The notes under the pieces: model-generated
Told to the model about the DNA's origin: nothing
Databases searched by the model: none
Seen by the model: the letters and a program-made list of their open reading frames with translations, nothing else
Program-made: the position numbers and the translations under genes
Shown: piece by piece, positions 1-8,634 of the stretch
How positions within the stretch are numbered: the stretch's first letter is position 1
How the letters are laid out: every line of letters begins with the position of its first letter
From: CAVZMO01 sp963776195
Lineage (GTDB): Bacteria > Nitrospirota > Thermodesulfovibrionia > Thermodesulfovibrionales > SM23-35
Length of the DNA stretch: 64,000 nt
Direction of reading: 5' to 3'
Assembly (NCBI GenBank): GCA_963776195.1
Contig: CAVZMO010000053.1
Span: forward strand, 93,550-157,549

Positions 1-725
1 AGAAGGGCAGATGTGGCAAGACTATTGATTACCCGCGGTATCCCGCCCGAATATTGATAGAGCTGCCGCAGCGCATTGTCCGTAAAAAGAGGTTCTTCAA
101 GTCCCGCGATTTTCAATCTATGCTCCAGGTAGCCTTTTATTTCACTCTCAGACAAAGGGCCCAGGTGATAAAAAAATCCTATCCTCTGCCGCAACGGAAG
201 AAATGTCTTGTGATTCAGCCTCTTCCTCAAGTCTGTCTGGCCGACAAGGATGAGGCACAGAAGGTTTGTATAGTCGAGCTGGAAATTTGTAAGAAGCCTT
301 ATCTCCTCAAAGGTATTTTTATTCGGTATCAGTTGCGCTTCATCTATAATAATCACCGGGGTTATACCGGACTCAAAGTCTTTGTAGACTTTTTCATAAA
401 TCGCATCAAGCAGGTTATCCTTATAATTATTCGGGACCTCTATACCGAACCGCCTTGCAACCATCCTCAGAAACTGGGTCGGCGTGAGCCGCGGATTAAG
501 TATCAATATCACCCTGTATTTTTCGCCGAGAGAATCCATCAATGCACGGGTTAAAGTGGTCTTTCCGCTGCCGACCTCTCCCGTCAGCAGGATGAGTTCT
601 TTTTCTTCAATGGCATATTGCAGCCTCGCAAGTGCCTCCTCGTGGTTTTTACTGAGAAAAAGGTATCTGGGGTCGGGTGTTTTGGTGAAAGGCCTTTGCT
701 TCAGTCCGTAAAATTCCTCATACAT
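1..725 (-). CDS. ExeA/GspA-like AAA ATPase, partial at window edge
   Basis: The minus strand is open from an ATG at 725 to the window start (about 241 codons, 3' end missing). The protein begins MYEEFYGLKQRPF, the usual opening of ExeA/GspA-type ATPases. It has a Walker A motif (GEVGSGKTT, residues about 49-57) and a Walker B/DEAQ motif (VIIIDEAQ, about 124-131). Family members are cytoplasmic ATPases linked to secretion, pilus or polysaccharide export machines, or act as target selectors in transposition. The ATG overlaps the cheA stop (ATGTATGA), so the gene is probably translationally coupled to cheA. The family is clear; the exact role is not. Confidence 0.8.
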   Translation of the reverse strand, partial: MYEEFYGLKQRPFTKTPDPRYLFLSKNHEEALARLQYAIEEKELILLTGEVGSGKTTLTRALMDSLGEKYRVILILNPRLTPTQFLRMVARRFGIEVPNNYKDNLLDAIYEKVYKDFESGITPVIIIDEAQLIPNKNTFEEIRLLTNFQLDYTNLLCLILVGQTDLRKRLNHKTFLPLRQRIGFFYHLGPLSESEIKGYLEHRLKIAGLEEPLFTDNALRQLYQYSGGIPRVINSLATSAL

Positions 726-2679
726 ATGTCACACCTTCACGACGTAATAATGATTTTTCCGTTACGGAGTCCACATCGAGGACAAGTATCACCTCGTGCT
801 TGCCTATCTCTGCGGCACCTGCAAAGCCTGCCACTCCCTTAAAATATTCCCCCAGAGATTTTATGACAATCTCCTGTTGCCCCAAGATCTCATCAACGAG
901 AAGTCCTAATTTCCTCTTGCCGAGACCGACAATGACCGCAAAAGACATGTCACTTTGGTGAGTATCTATGTCGAATATCTTTCCGATGCTGATGATCGGG
1001 AGCATTTCACCTCGGATATAATAAACGTCTTTCCATTCGATGGTCTGTATGTCTTTATGCTCTACCGCCACAGTCTCTGATATTGTTGTCAGGGGTATCG
1101 CAAATCTTTCCGGTCCAACTTTTACGATTAACGCCTTGATGATCGCAAGGGTGATCGGAAGAGTTAGCGTGAAGGTTGTCCCCTTGTCTTTCACCGTGTG
1201 AACTTCGGTGAAGCCGCCGAGGGCTGAAAGTTTCTCTTTCACAATATCCATACCAACACCTCTTCCTGAGGTTTCACTCACGTCATCCTTAGTGCTGAAC
1301 CCGGGGGCGAAGATGAAATGAATAAGCTCTCTTTCTTCAAGATCCGTACCTGAGTCGAGCATGCCCTTTGCCAGGGCCTTTTCCTTCACCCTTTGCAGAT
1401 CGATACCGCTGCCGTCATCGATAACCTCGACGACAACATAATTCCCTTTCTGGAACGCCTTGAGAACGATAGTTCCGTGTTCTCTTTTCCCTTTCTTTTT
1501 CCTCTCTTCCCCCGGCTCAATGCCGTGATCGATCGCATTCCTCACGAGATGCATCAATGGATCGACGATCTCTTCGGCCAGAGACTTATCAATTTCCGTA
1601 TCTTCACCATACACGGTAAGATCGATCTCTTTACCCGTCTCTCTTGAATAGCGTCTGATCACCTGCGCCAGTCTCGAGAAAATCTGACCGATGGGTATCA
1701 TTCGTATTTCGAGGACCTCCTCCTGCAGTTCCGAGAGCCTTCTTTCGAGTGTCTGTGAAAGCTTGTAAATGTCACGCACAAATGGAGAATGATGGTGCAC
1801 ATCCGCCATCTCTGCCCCGATTCTCTTTAATGCGTCTTTCGCAAGGGTAAGTTCACCGATTGTATTGAGGATCCTGTCAAGTTTATCGATATCGACCCTG
1901 ACTGTCGTCGTTTTACTCTTGATCGATTGTTCCTGCCTTTTCTGCGGTTGGCACGCTGTCTGTTTCGACTGAACGAGTACTTCTATCGTTTCCCCCAGTT
2001 GTTCTTTCAACTCTTTTACCGGGGCATTCGCGGCAAACATAAGATTAAATCCTATAGAGCCTTCCGGCACGTCAGAGGAGGTGGGCAGGGTGGAGATAAG
2101 TTCGCCCTTTGATTTTATCTTTTTTGTGAGGTCTTCGAGTGCGGTATCAAACGTGGAAAGCTCAAATATCGTCTTGAGGAGATGGACCCCGGTACCGTTT
2201 TTGATATTTGTCTTAAGCCTGTGTTCCTCATATTCCGTAAGCACCCTAAGGATAGAGTCGTCAATTATTCCCTTAATGTCCAGGCTGCTCTCGTTCTCTG
2301 TGAGTGAAGCGCGGAAAGTTTTTATATCGTCGATATACCCTGAGAGATCTTCTTCCTTGTCCTCTTTGATTTTATCTATGGACGACCTCAGAATATCGAG
2401 ATTCTCAAAGAGGAAATTCACAATATCATTGGTCACGTGTATCTTCCCGAGTCTTATGTCATCAAGGAGGGATTCGAGTGCATGACTGAGATCCGTTATC
2501 CCCTGATTTCCGAAAAGCCCTGAAAGGCCCTTGAGCGTATGCATAGAACGGAAAAGCGCGTTGATGGTATCAGGATTCATCGCCGTCTGATAGGTATCCT
2601 GGATCTCGAGCACCAACTGCTGGCACTCGAACAGAATGTCCTCTGCCTCGGCTATGAATTCTTTCTTAGAGGCTTTCAT
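718..2679 (-). CDS. cheA: CheA-type chemotaxis histidine kinase
   Basis: 653 residues with the CheA layout: an N-terminal Hpt domain with phospho-accepting His47 in SMHTLKGLSG, a dimerisation segment around residue 265, an HATPase domain (N box HLVRNAIDHG, G boxes DDGSGID and GRGVGMD) and a C-terminal CheW-like domain. CheA autophosphorylates and passes phosphate to receivers. The gene overlaps the upstream receiver gene by 4 bp (ATGA) and couples to the downstream ExeA-like ATPase. No receptor, cheB or cheR gene is in view, so the pathway could control motility, pili or another output. The kinase family is certain; the gene symbol is used in the family sense. Confidence 0.9.
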   Translation of the reverse strand: MKASKKEFIAEAEDILFECQQLVLEIQDTYQTAMNPDTINALFRSMHTLKGLSGLFGNQGITDLSHALESLLDDIRLGKIHVTNDIVNFLFENLDILRSSIDKIKEDKEEDLSGYIDDIKTFRASLTENESSLDIKGIIDDSILRVLTEYEEHRLKTNIKNGTGVHLLKTIFELSTFDTALEDLTKKIKSKGELISTLPTSSDVPEGSIGFNLMFAANAPVKELKEQLGETIEVLVQSKQTACQPQKRQEQSIKSKTTTVRVDIDKLDRILNTIGELTLAKDALKRIGAEMADVHHHSPFVRDIYKLSQTLERRLSELQEEVLEIRMIPIGQIFSRLAQVIRRYSRETGKEIDLTVYGEDTEIDKSLAEEIVDPLMHLVRNAIDHGIEPGEERKKKGKREHGTIVLKAFQKGNYVVVEVIDDGSGIDLQRVKEKALAKGMLDSGTDLEERELIHFIFAPGFSTKDDVSETSGRGVGMDIVKEKLSALGGFTEVHTVKDKGTTFTLTLPITLAIIKALIVKVGPERFAIPLTTISETVAVEHKDIQTIEWKDVYYIRGEMLPIISIGKIFDIDTHQSDMSFAVIVGLGKRKLGLLVDEILGQQEIVIKSLGEYFKGVAGFAGAAEIGKHEVILVLDVDSVTEKSLLRREGVTYV

Positions 2680-3062
2680 ACGTTGAGAGCTGTTTTTATG
2701 ACTTCCTGGAGTTCATGGGCCTTAAAGGGTTTGGTAATATAGGCCACAGCGCCCAATGCCATGCCTCTTTTCTTATCCTCATCGCTCCGTTCGGTGCTCA
2801 CTATTATTAAAGGAATATGGCGATATCTTGAATTGTTCTTGATGAAGCTGATAAGCTCAAGGCCATTGATGTCAGGCATGTTCACATCAGTAATGACAAG
2901 GTTGAATTCCTGCGTCGGCAGGAGTTTCAACGCATCGAAGCCTGACCCCGCTTCTATGGTATTGAAGTCTCCCATTTCTTCGATAATCGCCCTGATGAGA
3001 GCCCTTGTCGTTACCGAATCTTCGACAATAAGGATGGATTTAGGGGATCCTTCTTTATCCAT
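2676..3062 (-). CDS. CheY-like single-domain response regulator
   Basis: 128 residues forming one receiver domain. The acidic pair is at Glu14/Asp15 (LIVEDS), the phospho-acceptor is Asp59 (VITDVNMPD), the switch Thr is Thr90 and the conserved Lys is Lys111 (TKPF). There is no output domain. It is the likely phosphate acceptor for the CheA whose gene starts 4 bp inside its end. Which machine it controls cannot be read from the sequence. Confidence 0.88.
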   Translation of the reverse strand: MDKEGSPKSILIVEDSVTTRALIRAIIEEMGDFNTIEAGSGFDALKLLPTQEFNLVITDVNMPDINGLELISFIKNNSRYRHIPLIIVSTERSDEDKKRGMALGAVAYITKPFKAHELQEVIKTALNV

Positions 3063-3099
3063 TTTCGCTAAATTCTAACAGATTGGAATAAAAAAAACA

Positions 3100-4224
3100 T
3101 TATGGTTCCGACCTTTTTTCCATCTCCAGGAGTCTTCTCTGGAGCAAAGATTTTTCGAGGGCAAGCCCGGCATGATCTATGAATATTTCCAGTCCTTCCG
3201 TCTCGCCGAACTTTTCTCCGGACGTAAGGTTGTCACAGTAGAGAAACGCCACAACTCTTCCTTCCGTGACGAGAGGGAAAAAGGCGATTTCACCGGGCCA
3301 TTCCCCCCCGATTTCCATGATCAGAGATTGTATTACCGCGTCTTTCTCGATGGCTCCTTTATACGAACGCTTCTCCGAGATGATCTTTTTCAAGAAATCA
3401 CTCTTCCCATAAGGTAAAATAATCTCCCTTATCCTCTCATCGGGCTTTTCGATATCGAGACCGAACTGGCCAAGACCCACAATCTCAGTGTCTCCGACCA
3501 TAAATAAGATGCCCCTCTGAAAGATCTCACTCGCGAATCTGAGGATAAGCAACGTTATTTCCGACGTTGAATTCGGAAACCTCAATTCCTGGGTCAGTGC
3601 CCTCAATGACACGATGTCTTTTCTTTCTGCCTGGGGTTGAACATCCCAATCACCTTCCCACGCTGCTTCATCACCCGTAAATCCTGTAATCTCCTCCGCA
3701 GAAACCGATGCTGTTTGGCCGGATTCATCATGGACTCTTGCTCCTTCCATCAGGAGGTACTCGGGACTCATTCCCTTTGAAAGCTCCCAGCCCAGATCGG
3801 GAATATCAACTTTACCTTTCGGATCGGTGTCATCCAGTTCGAATTGGAAGTCGCCGTCCTCCCAGAAAAGAAGCTGGTAAATAACCTTCTCTATTCTCTT
3901 CCTCGTTATCTTTTCGAGGATGTCCTTATTAACGGAGCCGAGTTCGTAAAGTATTTCTGAATAAGACTTCGCCGGCAGCTTTTTGTTTACTTCTGCGGCC
4001 AAATGATAGATCGTGTCTTTTATTATTCCTGCATTCAGCAGGTTTTCGCCGATGGTTTGATCGAGGTCATCGGTCTCCGCCCTCATGACGAGGCCGTTTC
4101 GAAAGGTAATCAGGGCATTCCCACGGCTGCCCCGCAGAACCAGCGTGCCTGTCTTCTTGCCTATGCTGAGTATCTGGAAAATATCAGAGAGAGCAAGGTC
4201 TTCAAGCCTTCCTACGAGACTCAT
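3100..4224 (-). CDS. PATAN/DUF4388 domain protein with C-terminal GAF-like region
   Basis: 374 residues. The N-terminus (MSLVGRLEDLALSDIFQIL, then KKTGTLVL) is typical of DUF4388/PATAN domains, which are found in bacterial signalling proteins. The middle is acidic and probably a linker. The last 150 or so residues (GILFMVGDTEIVGLGQFG, later IAFFPLVTEGRVVAFLY) resemble a GAF-like sensor. The gene is first in the same-strand cluster with the receiver, CheA and ExeA-like genes, with a 37-nt gap to the receiver. It is probably an accessory signalling or scaffold protein of that cluster; the ligand is unknown. Confidence 0.75.
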   Translation of the reverse strand: MSLVGRLEDLALSDIFQILSIGKKTGTLVLRGSRGNALITFRNGLVMRAETDDLDQTIGENLLNAGIIKDTIYHLAAEVNKKLPAKSYSEILYELGSVNKDILEKITRKRIEKVIYQLLFWEDGDFQFELDDTDPKGKVDIPDLGWELSKGMSPEYLLMEGARVHDESGQTASVSAEEITGFTGDEAAWEGDWDVQPQAERKDIVSLRALTQELRFPNSTSEITLLILRFASEIFQRGILFMVGDTEIVGLGQFGLDIEKPDERIREIILPYGKSDFLKKIISEKRSYKGAIEKDAVIQSLIMEIGGEWPGEIAFFPLVTEGRVVAFLYCDNLTSGEKFGETEGLEIFIDHAGLALEKSLLQRRLLEMEKRSEP

Positions 4225-4460
4225 CGAAAATAAAACTCCCCGGGGATCATCCCTATCTCAATTTTTATAGACTTTACAGCAATCTCCATGCCGGAAATTA
4301 CAAATTATAATGGAGTATATCAGGTAAAATTATGGAGTGTCAATGAATGGAAGTGGCGCGATAAACAGGAGCTGTCAGTGAATTGCCGGAATTCGAAGCG
4401 TGAACCGCCTTGAATCATTCTGCGCAGTTTGTAGTTTTGCCTGTCAATACGGTGCAACTT
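4225..4460. other. Intergenic stretch before the distal end of the CRISPR array
   Basis: No convincing gene, tRNA or hairpin was seen. It lies between the start of the PATAN gene (minus strand) and the leader-distal CRISPR repeat, so it may hold the promoter of the signalling cluster and the end of the CRISPR transcript. I could not place either. Confidence 0.5.
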
Positions 4461-5447
4461 GTTTCAATCCACGCCCCTGTGCGAGGGGCGACCTGCTATA
4501 TTCGATGAATTAGAACCTCGAGTCACGACGTTTCAATCCACGCCCCTGTGCGAGGGGCGACTCATGACCAACAGTTAAACTGCTCGAGGACCATCCATGT
4601 TTCAATCCACGCCCCTGTGCGAGGGGCGACTCGCGATCAGGATATCTGCAAGGCTACAGTCCATAGACGTTTCAATCCACGCCCCTGTGCGAGGGGCGAC
4701 TGTCTTATTTAGGTAACTCCGAGGTATTAATATCCCGTTTCAATCCACGCCCCTGTGCGAGGGGCGACCAGTCAACAGGAGTGAAATGATACCGAACGAT
4801 ACATTAAAGTTTCAATCCACGCCCCTGTGCGAGGGGCGACTAGCGCGCTCGGAGTCGTACAGTGAAGGTAGATGTGTTTCAATCCACGCCCCTGTGCGAG
4901 GGGCGACCAGTCTACCTGTTACCACATCCGTAATATTATCAGTGTTTCAATCCACGCCCCTGTGCGAGGGGCGACTAGATCCATTCCTGTAAATTGTTTA
5001 GCCCGAAATGTTTCAATCCACGCCCCTGTGCGAGGGGCGACCCATAGAAATCGTGGACATTGACCCATCCATAAAAGTTTCAATCCACGCCCCTGTGCGA
5101 GGGGCGACTACTCCGATGTTATGTTCACTTCCTGCATGGACATGAGTTTCAATCCACGCCCCTGTGCGAGGGGCGACTTGATACATAATCCAACTCACGC
5201 GAGATAAGACTATCTGTTTCAATCCACGCCCCTGTGCGAGGGGCGACTTACGATGGGAACAATTATGTATGCGATAAAGAAAGGTTTCAATCCACGCCCC
5301 TGTGCGAGGGGCGACAAGCCCGTTAACCGACCATGATGCCGGAGAAAGGGTTTCAATCCACGCCCCTGTGCGAGGGGCGACGAACCCATTCAGGATAAGT
5401 CCAGACATCTTAAGCGTTTCAATCCACGCCCCTGTGCGAGGGGCGAC
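4461..5447 (-). CRISPR. Type I-C CRISPR array, 15 repeats and 14 spacers
   Basis: Fifteen 32-nt repeats start at 4461, 4530, 4599, 4669, 4737, 4809, 4876, 4944, 5010, 5077, 5146, 5216, 5284, 5350 and 5416. By eye all copies are identical. Spacers are 34-40 nt and all different. Read on the minus strand, the repeat has a 7-bp stem (CGCCCCT/AGGGGCG) around a 5-nt loop and ends in GGATTGAAAC, the 5' handle typical of type I-C crRNA. Transcription is therefore leftward, continuing from the cas operon, with the newest spacers next to 5447. Absence of repeat decay at the distal end suggests a recent or well-maintained array. Confidence 0.98.
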
Positions 5448-5630
5448 TGTCTAGTCATAAGTATTTATGAAATAACAATATATAGTCCACTTTTTGCGAA
5501 CCTTTTTATAACCGCTTCAAGAAATATAGTTGTCAAAGAGCAAAACAGAACTTCTTGTTGTTTCTTAATATGTTTTAACCTTTGCGAACTTATCTATATA
5601 ATCATGTGAGCTTTCGGTTCGCAATAGCAT
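5448..5630 (-). promoter_or_regulatory. CRISPR leader
   Basis: This AT-rich stretch of 183 bp lies between the cas2 stop and the leader-proximal repeat, where a type I-C leader is expected. It contains the 8-mer TTGCGAAC at 5494-5501 and 5582-5589, and its reverse complement at 5617-5624. The repeated motif could be a binding site for an integration host factor or adaptation protein; that is inference. Confidence 0.75.
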
Positions 5631-5921
5631 TCAAACAATCAGGGGACCTTCCTGATCTATTGACGCCTTAGCCCCGATATGTTCGACACGACGATGCCAA
5701 TTGGAACCAAGATAATAAAATCTCAGGCTGTCCTTCTCAGGATCAATTTCTGAAATCAACCGCTCTTTCAGCATAGTCCATTGTGCCGGATCGACAATAC
5801 ATTCAAAGACAGAATATTGGACTCTCTGCCCATAATCCTGGCAAGCTTTCGCAACCCTGCGTAACCGACGCTGGCCTTTCCCCTCATCAGTAGCAACATC
5901 GTAGCTTACAATCACAAACAT
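5631..5921 (-). CDS. cas2: CRISPR-associated Cas2
   Basis: 96 residues, normal for Cas2. The N-terminal beta strand carries the metal-binding Asp8 (VIVSYD), and the ferredoxin-like fold is suggested by the later QYSVFEC and RFYYLG segments. With Cas1 it forms the integrase that inserts new spacers at the leader end. It is the last cas gene before the leader. It is separated from cas1 by 120 nt of palindromic repeat rather than the usual tight spacing. Confidence 0.95.
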   Translation of the reverse strand: MFVIVSYDVATDEGKGQRRLRRVAKACQDYGQRVQYSVFECIVDPAQWTMLKERLISEIDPEKDSLRFYYLGSNWHRRVEHIGAKASIDQEGPLIV

Positions 5922-6041
5922 ATCTCACCCTTTAACCTTCCTGACATCCTTCGACATGCGCAGGATGACAGATATTCTGATGAGCCTGATATCCTTCGTG
6001 AGGTTCAGGATGACAAATGTCATGGTGAGCTTGTCGAACCA
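5922..6041. repeat. Duplicated REP-like palindromic element between cas1 and cas2
   Basis: Two imperfect copies of a unit of the form TGACATCCTTCG...AGGATGACA lie in tandem (about 5940-5971 and 5987-6016), followed by TTGTCGAACC. The units resemble dispersed REP-type elements common in such genomes. No gene is present. The element may separate cas2 expression from cas1 or be neutral. Confidence 0.7.
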
Positions 6042-7073
6042 TCATTTCCATATAAATGGCGGATAATTATCGATATCTCCCCTGAGAAAACGCGCCATCA
6101 GCAGCGCCTGCACATAAGGAAGAAGACCAATTGCTACCTTCTCCTTAATAAAAGGGTGCTCTATTTCCTCCTGCTTGCGTTTCTGATAAGCAACAAGCAC
6201 CGTTTTTCTCGTGTCATCATCCATCCATACCGCCCCGGTTTCCTTCTTCTTGAATCCATTTGCCTGCACCTGCCCCAAATTGATTAACGAAAGAGTGAGC
6301 CTGTCGGCAATAAACGGCCTGAATTCTTCCATGATATCAAGGGCGAGACCGTAACGTCCCGGACGGTCCCGGTGCAGGAAACCGACTGAAGGATCGAGAC
6401 CCACTGTTTCGAGGCCTGCACGCACATCGTGCATCAACAATGTATAAATAAACGACAGCAGGCAGTTTACATTATCCAACGGCGGTCTGCGGTTTCGTTC
6501 ATTGAATGTGAATTCATCTTTCTGTGAAGTGATCAAGTGGTCAAAGACATCAAAATAGGCATTTGCAGATTCTCCCTCTATGCCCCGGACGATATCGAGA
6601 GGCGATTCAGTCTGTAATCTTCTCGCCGAATTTGTAAGTCTCTGCGAAGCGCGAGAAATTGCCTCTGTGTCTATTTTGTCTGAGTGGTCCCTCAATGCAC
6701 GCTGTATCACCGTGCGACAGTTTGCGACCTTGCCTGTCACTACTGCACGCGCAATCGATGAGGATTCTCTTAGGTCATCGGCTCGCCGGTACTGCTCGCG
6801 CCTGAGAAGGACATTGCCCGACACAGGCCCCTGTACCTTTGCGAGGAAACTGCCGTGTTCCGTAAGAAAGCTGATTGCAACCTGGTTCTCGGCGCAGAAC
6901 CCCATGAGGTAAGGGCTGCATGAAACCTGACCGAAGCAGACAATCCCGCCGAGAGTGTGAACCGGCAGACGCAAAGCTACTTCTCCATCAATCTTGACAA
7001 CAACCGTTTCTCCGTCTTTTGAAAGATATGCTCCCTGAGTTGTAACAAAGAGAGTGTTAAGAAGTTTTTTCAT
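6042..7073 (-). CDS. cas1: CRISPR-associated Cas1 (type I-C)
   Basis: 343 residues with the expected metal ligands: Glu166 (RGIEGESA), His234 (VGFLHRD) and Asp246/Glu249 (LDIMEEFRP). It is the integrase that with Cas2 inserts spacers into the array. The N-terminus (MKKLLNTLFVTTQGAYL) is the usual type I-C start. The gene begins only 12 nt after the PIN toxin stop, so it is almost certainly co-transcribed with the toxin-antitoxin pair. The frame is intact. Confidence 0.97.
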   Translation of the reverse strand: MKKLLNTLFVTTQGAYLSKDGETVVVKIDGEVALRLPVHTLGGIVCFGQVSCSPYLMGFCAENQVAISFLTEHGSFLAKVQGPVSGNVLLRREQYRRADDLRESSSIARAVVTGKVANCRTVIQRALRDHSDKIDTEAISRASQRLTNSARRLQTESPLDIVRGIEGESANAYFDVFDHLITSQKDEFTFNERNRRPPLDNVNCLLSFIYTLLMHDVRAGLETVGLDPSVGFLHRDRPGRYGLALDIMEEFRPFIADRLTLSLINLGQVQANGFKKKETGAVWMDDDTRKTVLVAYQKRKQEEIEHPFIKEKVAIGLLPYVQALLMARFLRGDIDNYPPFIWK

Positions 7074-7085
7074 TCCGCCCCCGAG

Positions 7086-7511
7086 TTAAAACATCTTTAA
7101 CAACACTGAAGCGCTTATAATTCTGCCAGACTTGTACTGGCCCATATCCAGCAAGTCCTTGTCCCCGCTGACAATAAAATCTGCCCCTGCAGATACAGCA
7201 CAGGCAATAAATTTGTCGTCATCGGCATCCCTGCATATTCCCTTGACAGTATCTGCAATTTCTATAACTTCAAAGTACGGGAGAACTTCTTCCTCAATAA
7301 TCACTTTTATCTCCTGACGCGTCAGGGAGAACTTCGGATATTCGAGAACGGCCTTAAACTCTTGAAAAGTTTCTCTTGAGAACGCGGGAACAATCCGGCC
7401 ATTCTTCCAAAGATCAACTACCCTTGCAAGTTCGCCTTTAAACAACAGGGCCGACACCAGTATATTGGTGTCAAGAACAACCTTTCTTATCGCCTTTTCT
7501 TTCTTGCCCAC
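7086..7511 (-). CDS. PIN-domain toxin (RNase) of an AbrB/PIN toxin-antitoxin pair
   Basis: 141 residues. PIN acidic residues are visible: Asp14 (VVLDTNILVS), a central Glu (FQEF), RDADDDKF and the C-terminal SGDKDL. This matches the COG1569-type putative toxins, which are probably metal-dependent RNases. The gene overlaps its AbrB-like antitoxin by 25 bp and ends 12 nt before cas1, so the pair sits inside the cas operon between cas4 and cas1. Family assignment is strong; target RNA is unknown. Confidence 0.85.
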   Translation of the reverse strand: MGKKEKAIRKVVLDTNILVSALLFKGELARVVDLWKNGRIVPAFSRETFQEFKAVLEYPKFSLTRQEIKVIIEEEVLPYFEVIEIADTVKGICRDADDDKFIACAVSAGADFIVSGDKDLLDMGQYKSGRIISASVLLKMF

Positions 7512-7726
7512 TTTACCGCCTCAGTTACATCCTTTCCGGTAACGCCGAGTTTTTCCAACTTCTCCCTTACGCCTTCAAGTGTCACATCCGCACGGGTTAT
7601 CTTGACCGGCATAAGAATTATCTTTCTTTCCTTAACTGTAACGTCAAAATAATCCGTATCCGGAAATTCCTTGACGATCTCTTTCGGCAACGTCAGTTGA
7701 TTTTTTGATGTTTTCTTTGCAAGCAT
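7487..7726 (-). CDS. AbrB/MazE-like antitoxin
   Basis: 79 residues. The N-terminal half (KKTSKNQLTLPKEIV) is a swapped-hairpin AbrB DNA-binding domain. The C-terminal half (EGVREKLEKLGVTGKDVTEA) probably wraps the PIN toxin. It overlaps the toxin gene, the usual antitoxin-first order. The start has a purine-rich upstream stretch (AAGGAGGTAAGGAA read on the minus strand). Such antitoxins usually repress their own promoter; the inverted-repeat region 7760-7964 lies just upstream. Confidence 0.85.
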   Translation of the reverse strand: MLAKKTSKNQLTLPKEIVKEFPDTDYFDVTVKERKIILMPVKITRADVTLEGVREKLEKLGVTGKDVTEAVKWARKKRR

Positions 7727-7759
7727 TATTCCTTACCTCCTTACTATAAGGATATATTG

Positions 7760-7964
7760 TTAACCCAAAAAATGCAATTGACGGTAGGCATATGTGCAGC
7801 AAAAGCACTTGTGCAGCACCTTTGTGAGCGCTTTAATGACCCGGATAATGTGCACGTTTTTATCCTTAGCGTTTAGATACTATACAGACGCAAATTCTGC
7901 ATTCAAGAGGTTTTGATGCATATGTGCCTGCCGTCCTTTTATCCAAATGCATTTTTTGGGTTAA
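7760..7964. repeat. 205-bp element bounded by inverted repeats, between cas4 and the antitoxin
   Basis: The ends are perfect 17-bp inverted repeats (TTAACCCAAAAAATGCA at 7760-7776 and its complement at 7948-7964). A second, imperfect inverted pair lies further in (ACGGTAGGCATATGTGCA against TGCATATGTGCCTGCCGT). No gene is inside, and no target-site duplication is evident. It could be a miniature transposable element or a large operator/hairpin region controlling the toxin-antitoxin and cas1-cas2 segment. Confidence 0.7.
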
Positions 7965-7994
7965 CCTGGGAATTGCAAGGAGAGCTCTTGCAAG

Positions 7995-8627
7995 TCACTC
8001 GCCCTCAATCGCCTTCATTAGATAATTGCTTGCCTTTCTGCTTACCTTCGGCATGCAAAGTTCATATAAAGAACATTTCTTGCACTTTTTTGAATATTCA
8101 GGTTTCGGTGTCGTTCCCGATTCAATCAGCGCATGCACTTTCCTGGCTGCATCTTCAGTCTCATGCCGTAGTTTGTCGTCGAAAACAACATCTTCCCTGC
8201 GCCGCGTTTGTCCGTAAAAAAGCTCACCGTTCTTGATCTCAACATTCATCATCTCTTCAAGGCAGATTGCCTGGGCGCACAGTTGAACTTTGTCGCAATC
8301 ATCCATTTTGGGTTTCCCCCGTTTGTATTCAACAGGGAAAGGCATCCATTTGTCGCCTTGTTTGTGAAACTCCACAACATCCGCCTTGCCGATGAGGCCA
8401 AGCCTGAGCGAGCGCATAGGCACACCATATTCGATGCGGACATTCCCCCTTGATTCACGATTCGCCGTGTCAACTTTATCATGCATGATCCTGCCCTCGG
8501 CAGTGAAAAGATTCTCATTCCACAATTGCTCAATGTGGATAAGGGCGCACTGGCGCTCGCAGAAGACGAGATGCTGCAAGGCTGAAAGCTGAATTAGATC
8601 GTCTTCGGTATATGTCTTATGGGTCAT
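7995..8627 (-). CDS. cas4: CRISPR-associated Cas4 exonuclease (type I-C)
   Basis: 210 residues from the ATG at 8627 (MTHKTYTEDD). An upstream in-frame start at 8669 would add 14 residues that overlap the preceding gene and do not look conserved. The four iron-sulphur cysteines are present (Cys23, Cys182, Cys185, Cys191), as is the RecB-like nuclease core (His49, Asp83, Glu100, Lys102 in PVEYKRGK). Cas4 trims prespacers and helps select the PAM during adaptation. It is split from cas7 by three cargo genes and from cas1 by the toxin-antitoxin pair. Confidence 0.95.
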   Translation of the reverse strand: MTHKTYTEDDLIQLSALQHLVFCERQCALIHIEQLWNENLFTAEGRIMHDKVDTANRESRGNVRIEYGVPMRSLRLGLIGKADVVEFHKQGDKWMPFPVEYKRGKPKMDDCDKVQLCAQAICLEEMMNVEIKNGELFYGQTRRREDVVFDDKLRHETEDAARKVHALIESGTTPKPEYSKKCKKCSLYELCMPKVSRKASNYLMKAIEGE

Positions 8628-8634
8628 ATAAGGC

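Noticed and set aside
54..842. Plus-strand frames opposite the ExeA-like ATPase gene
   Set aside because: The minus strand gives a full Walker A/B ATPase; the plus frames are its antisense shadows.
4786..5408. Reading frames on both strands across the CRISPR array with repeated peptides
   Set aside because: They are translations of the 32-nt repeats and have no gene signals.
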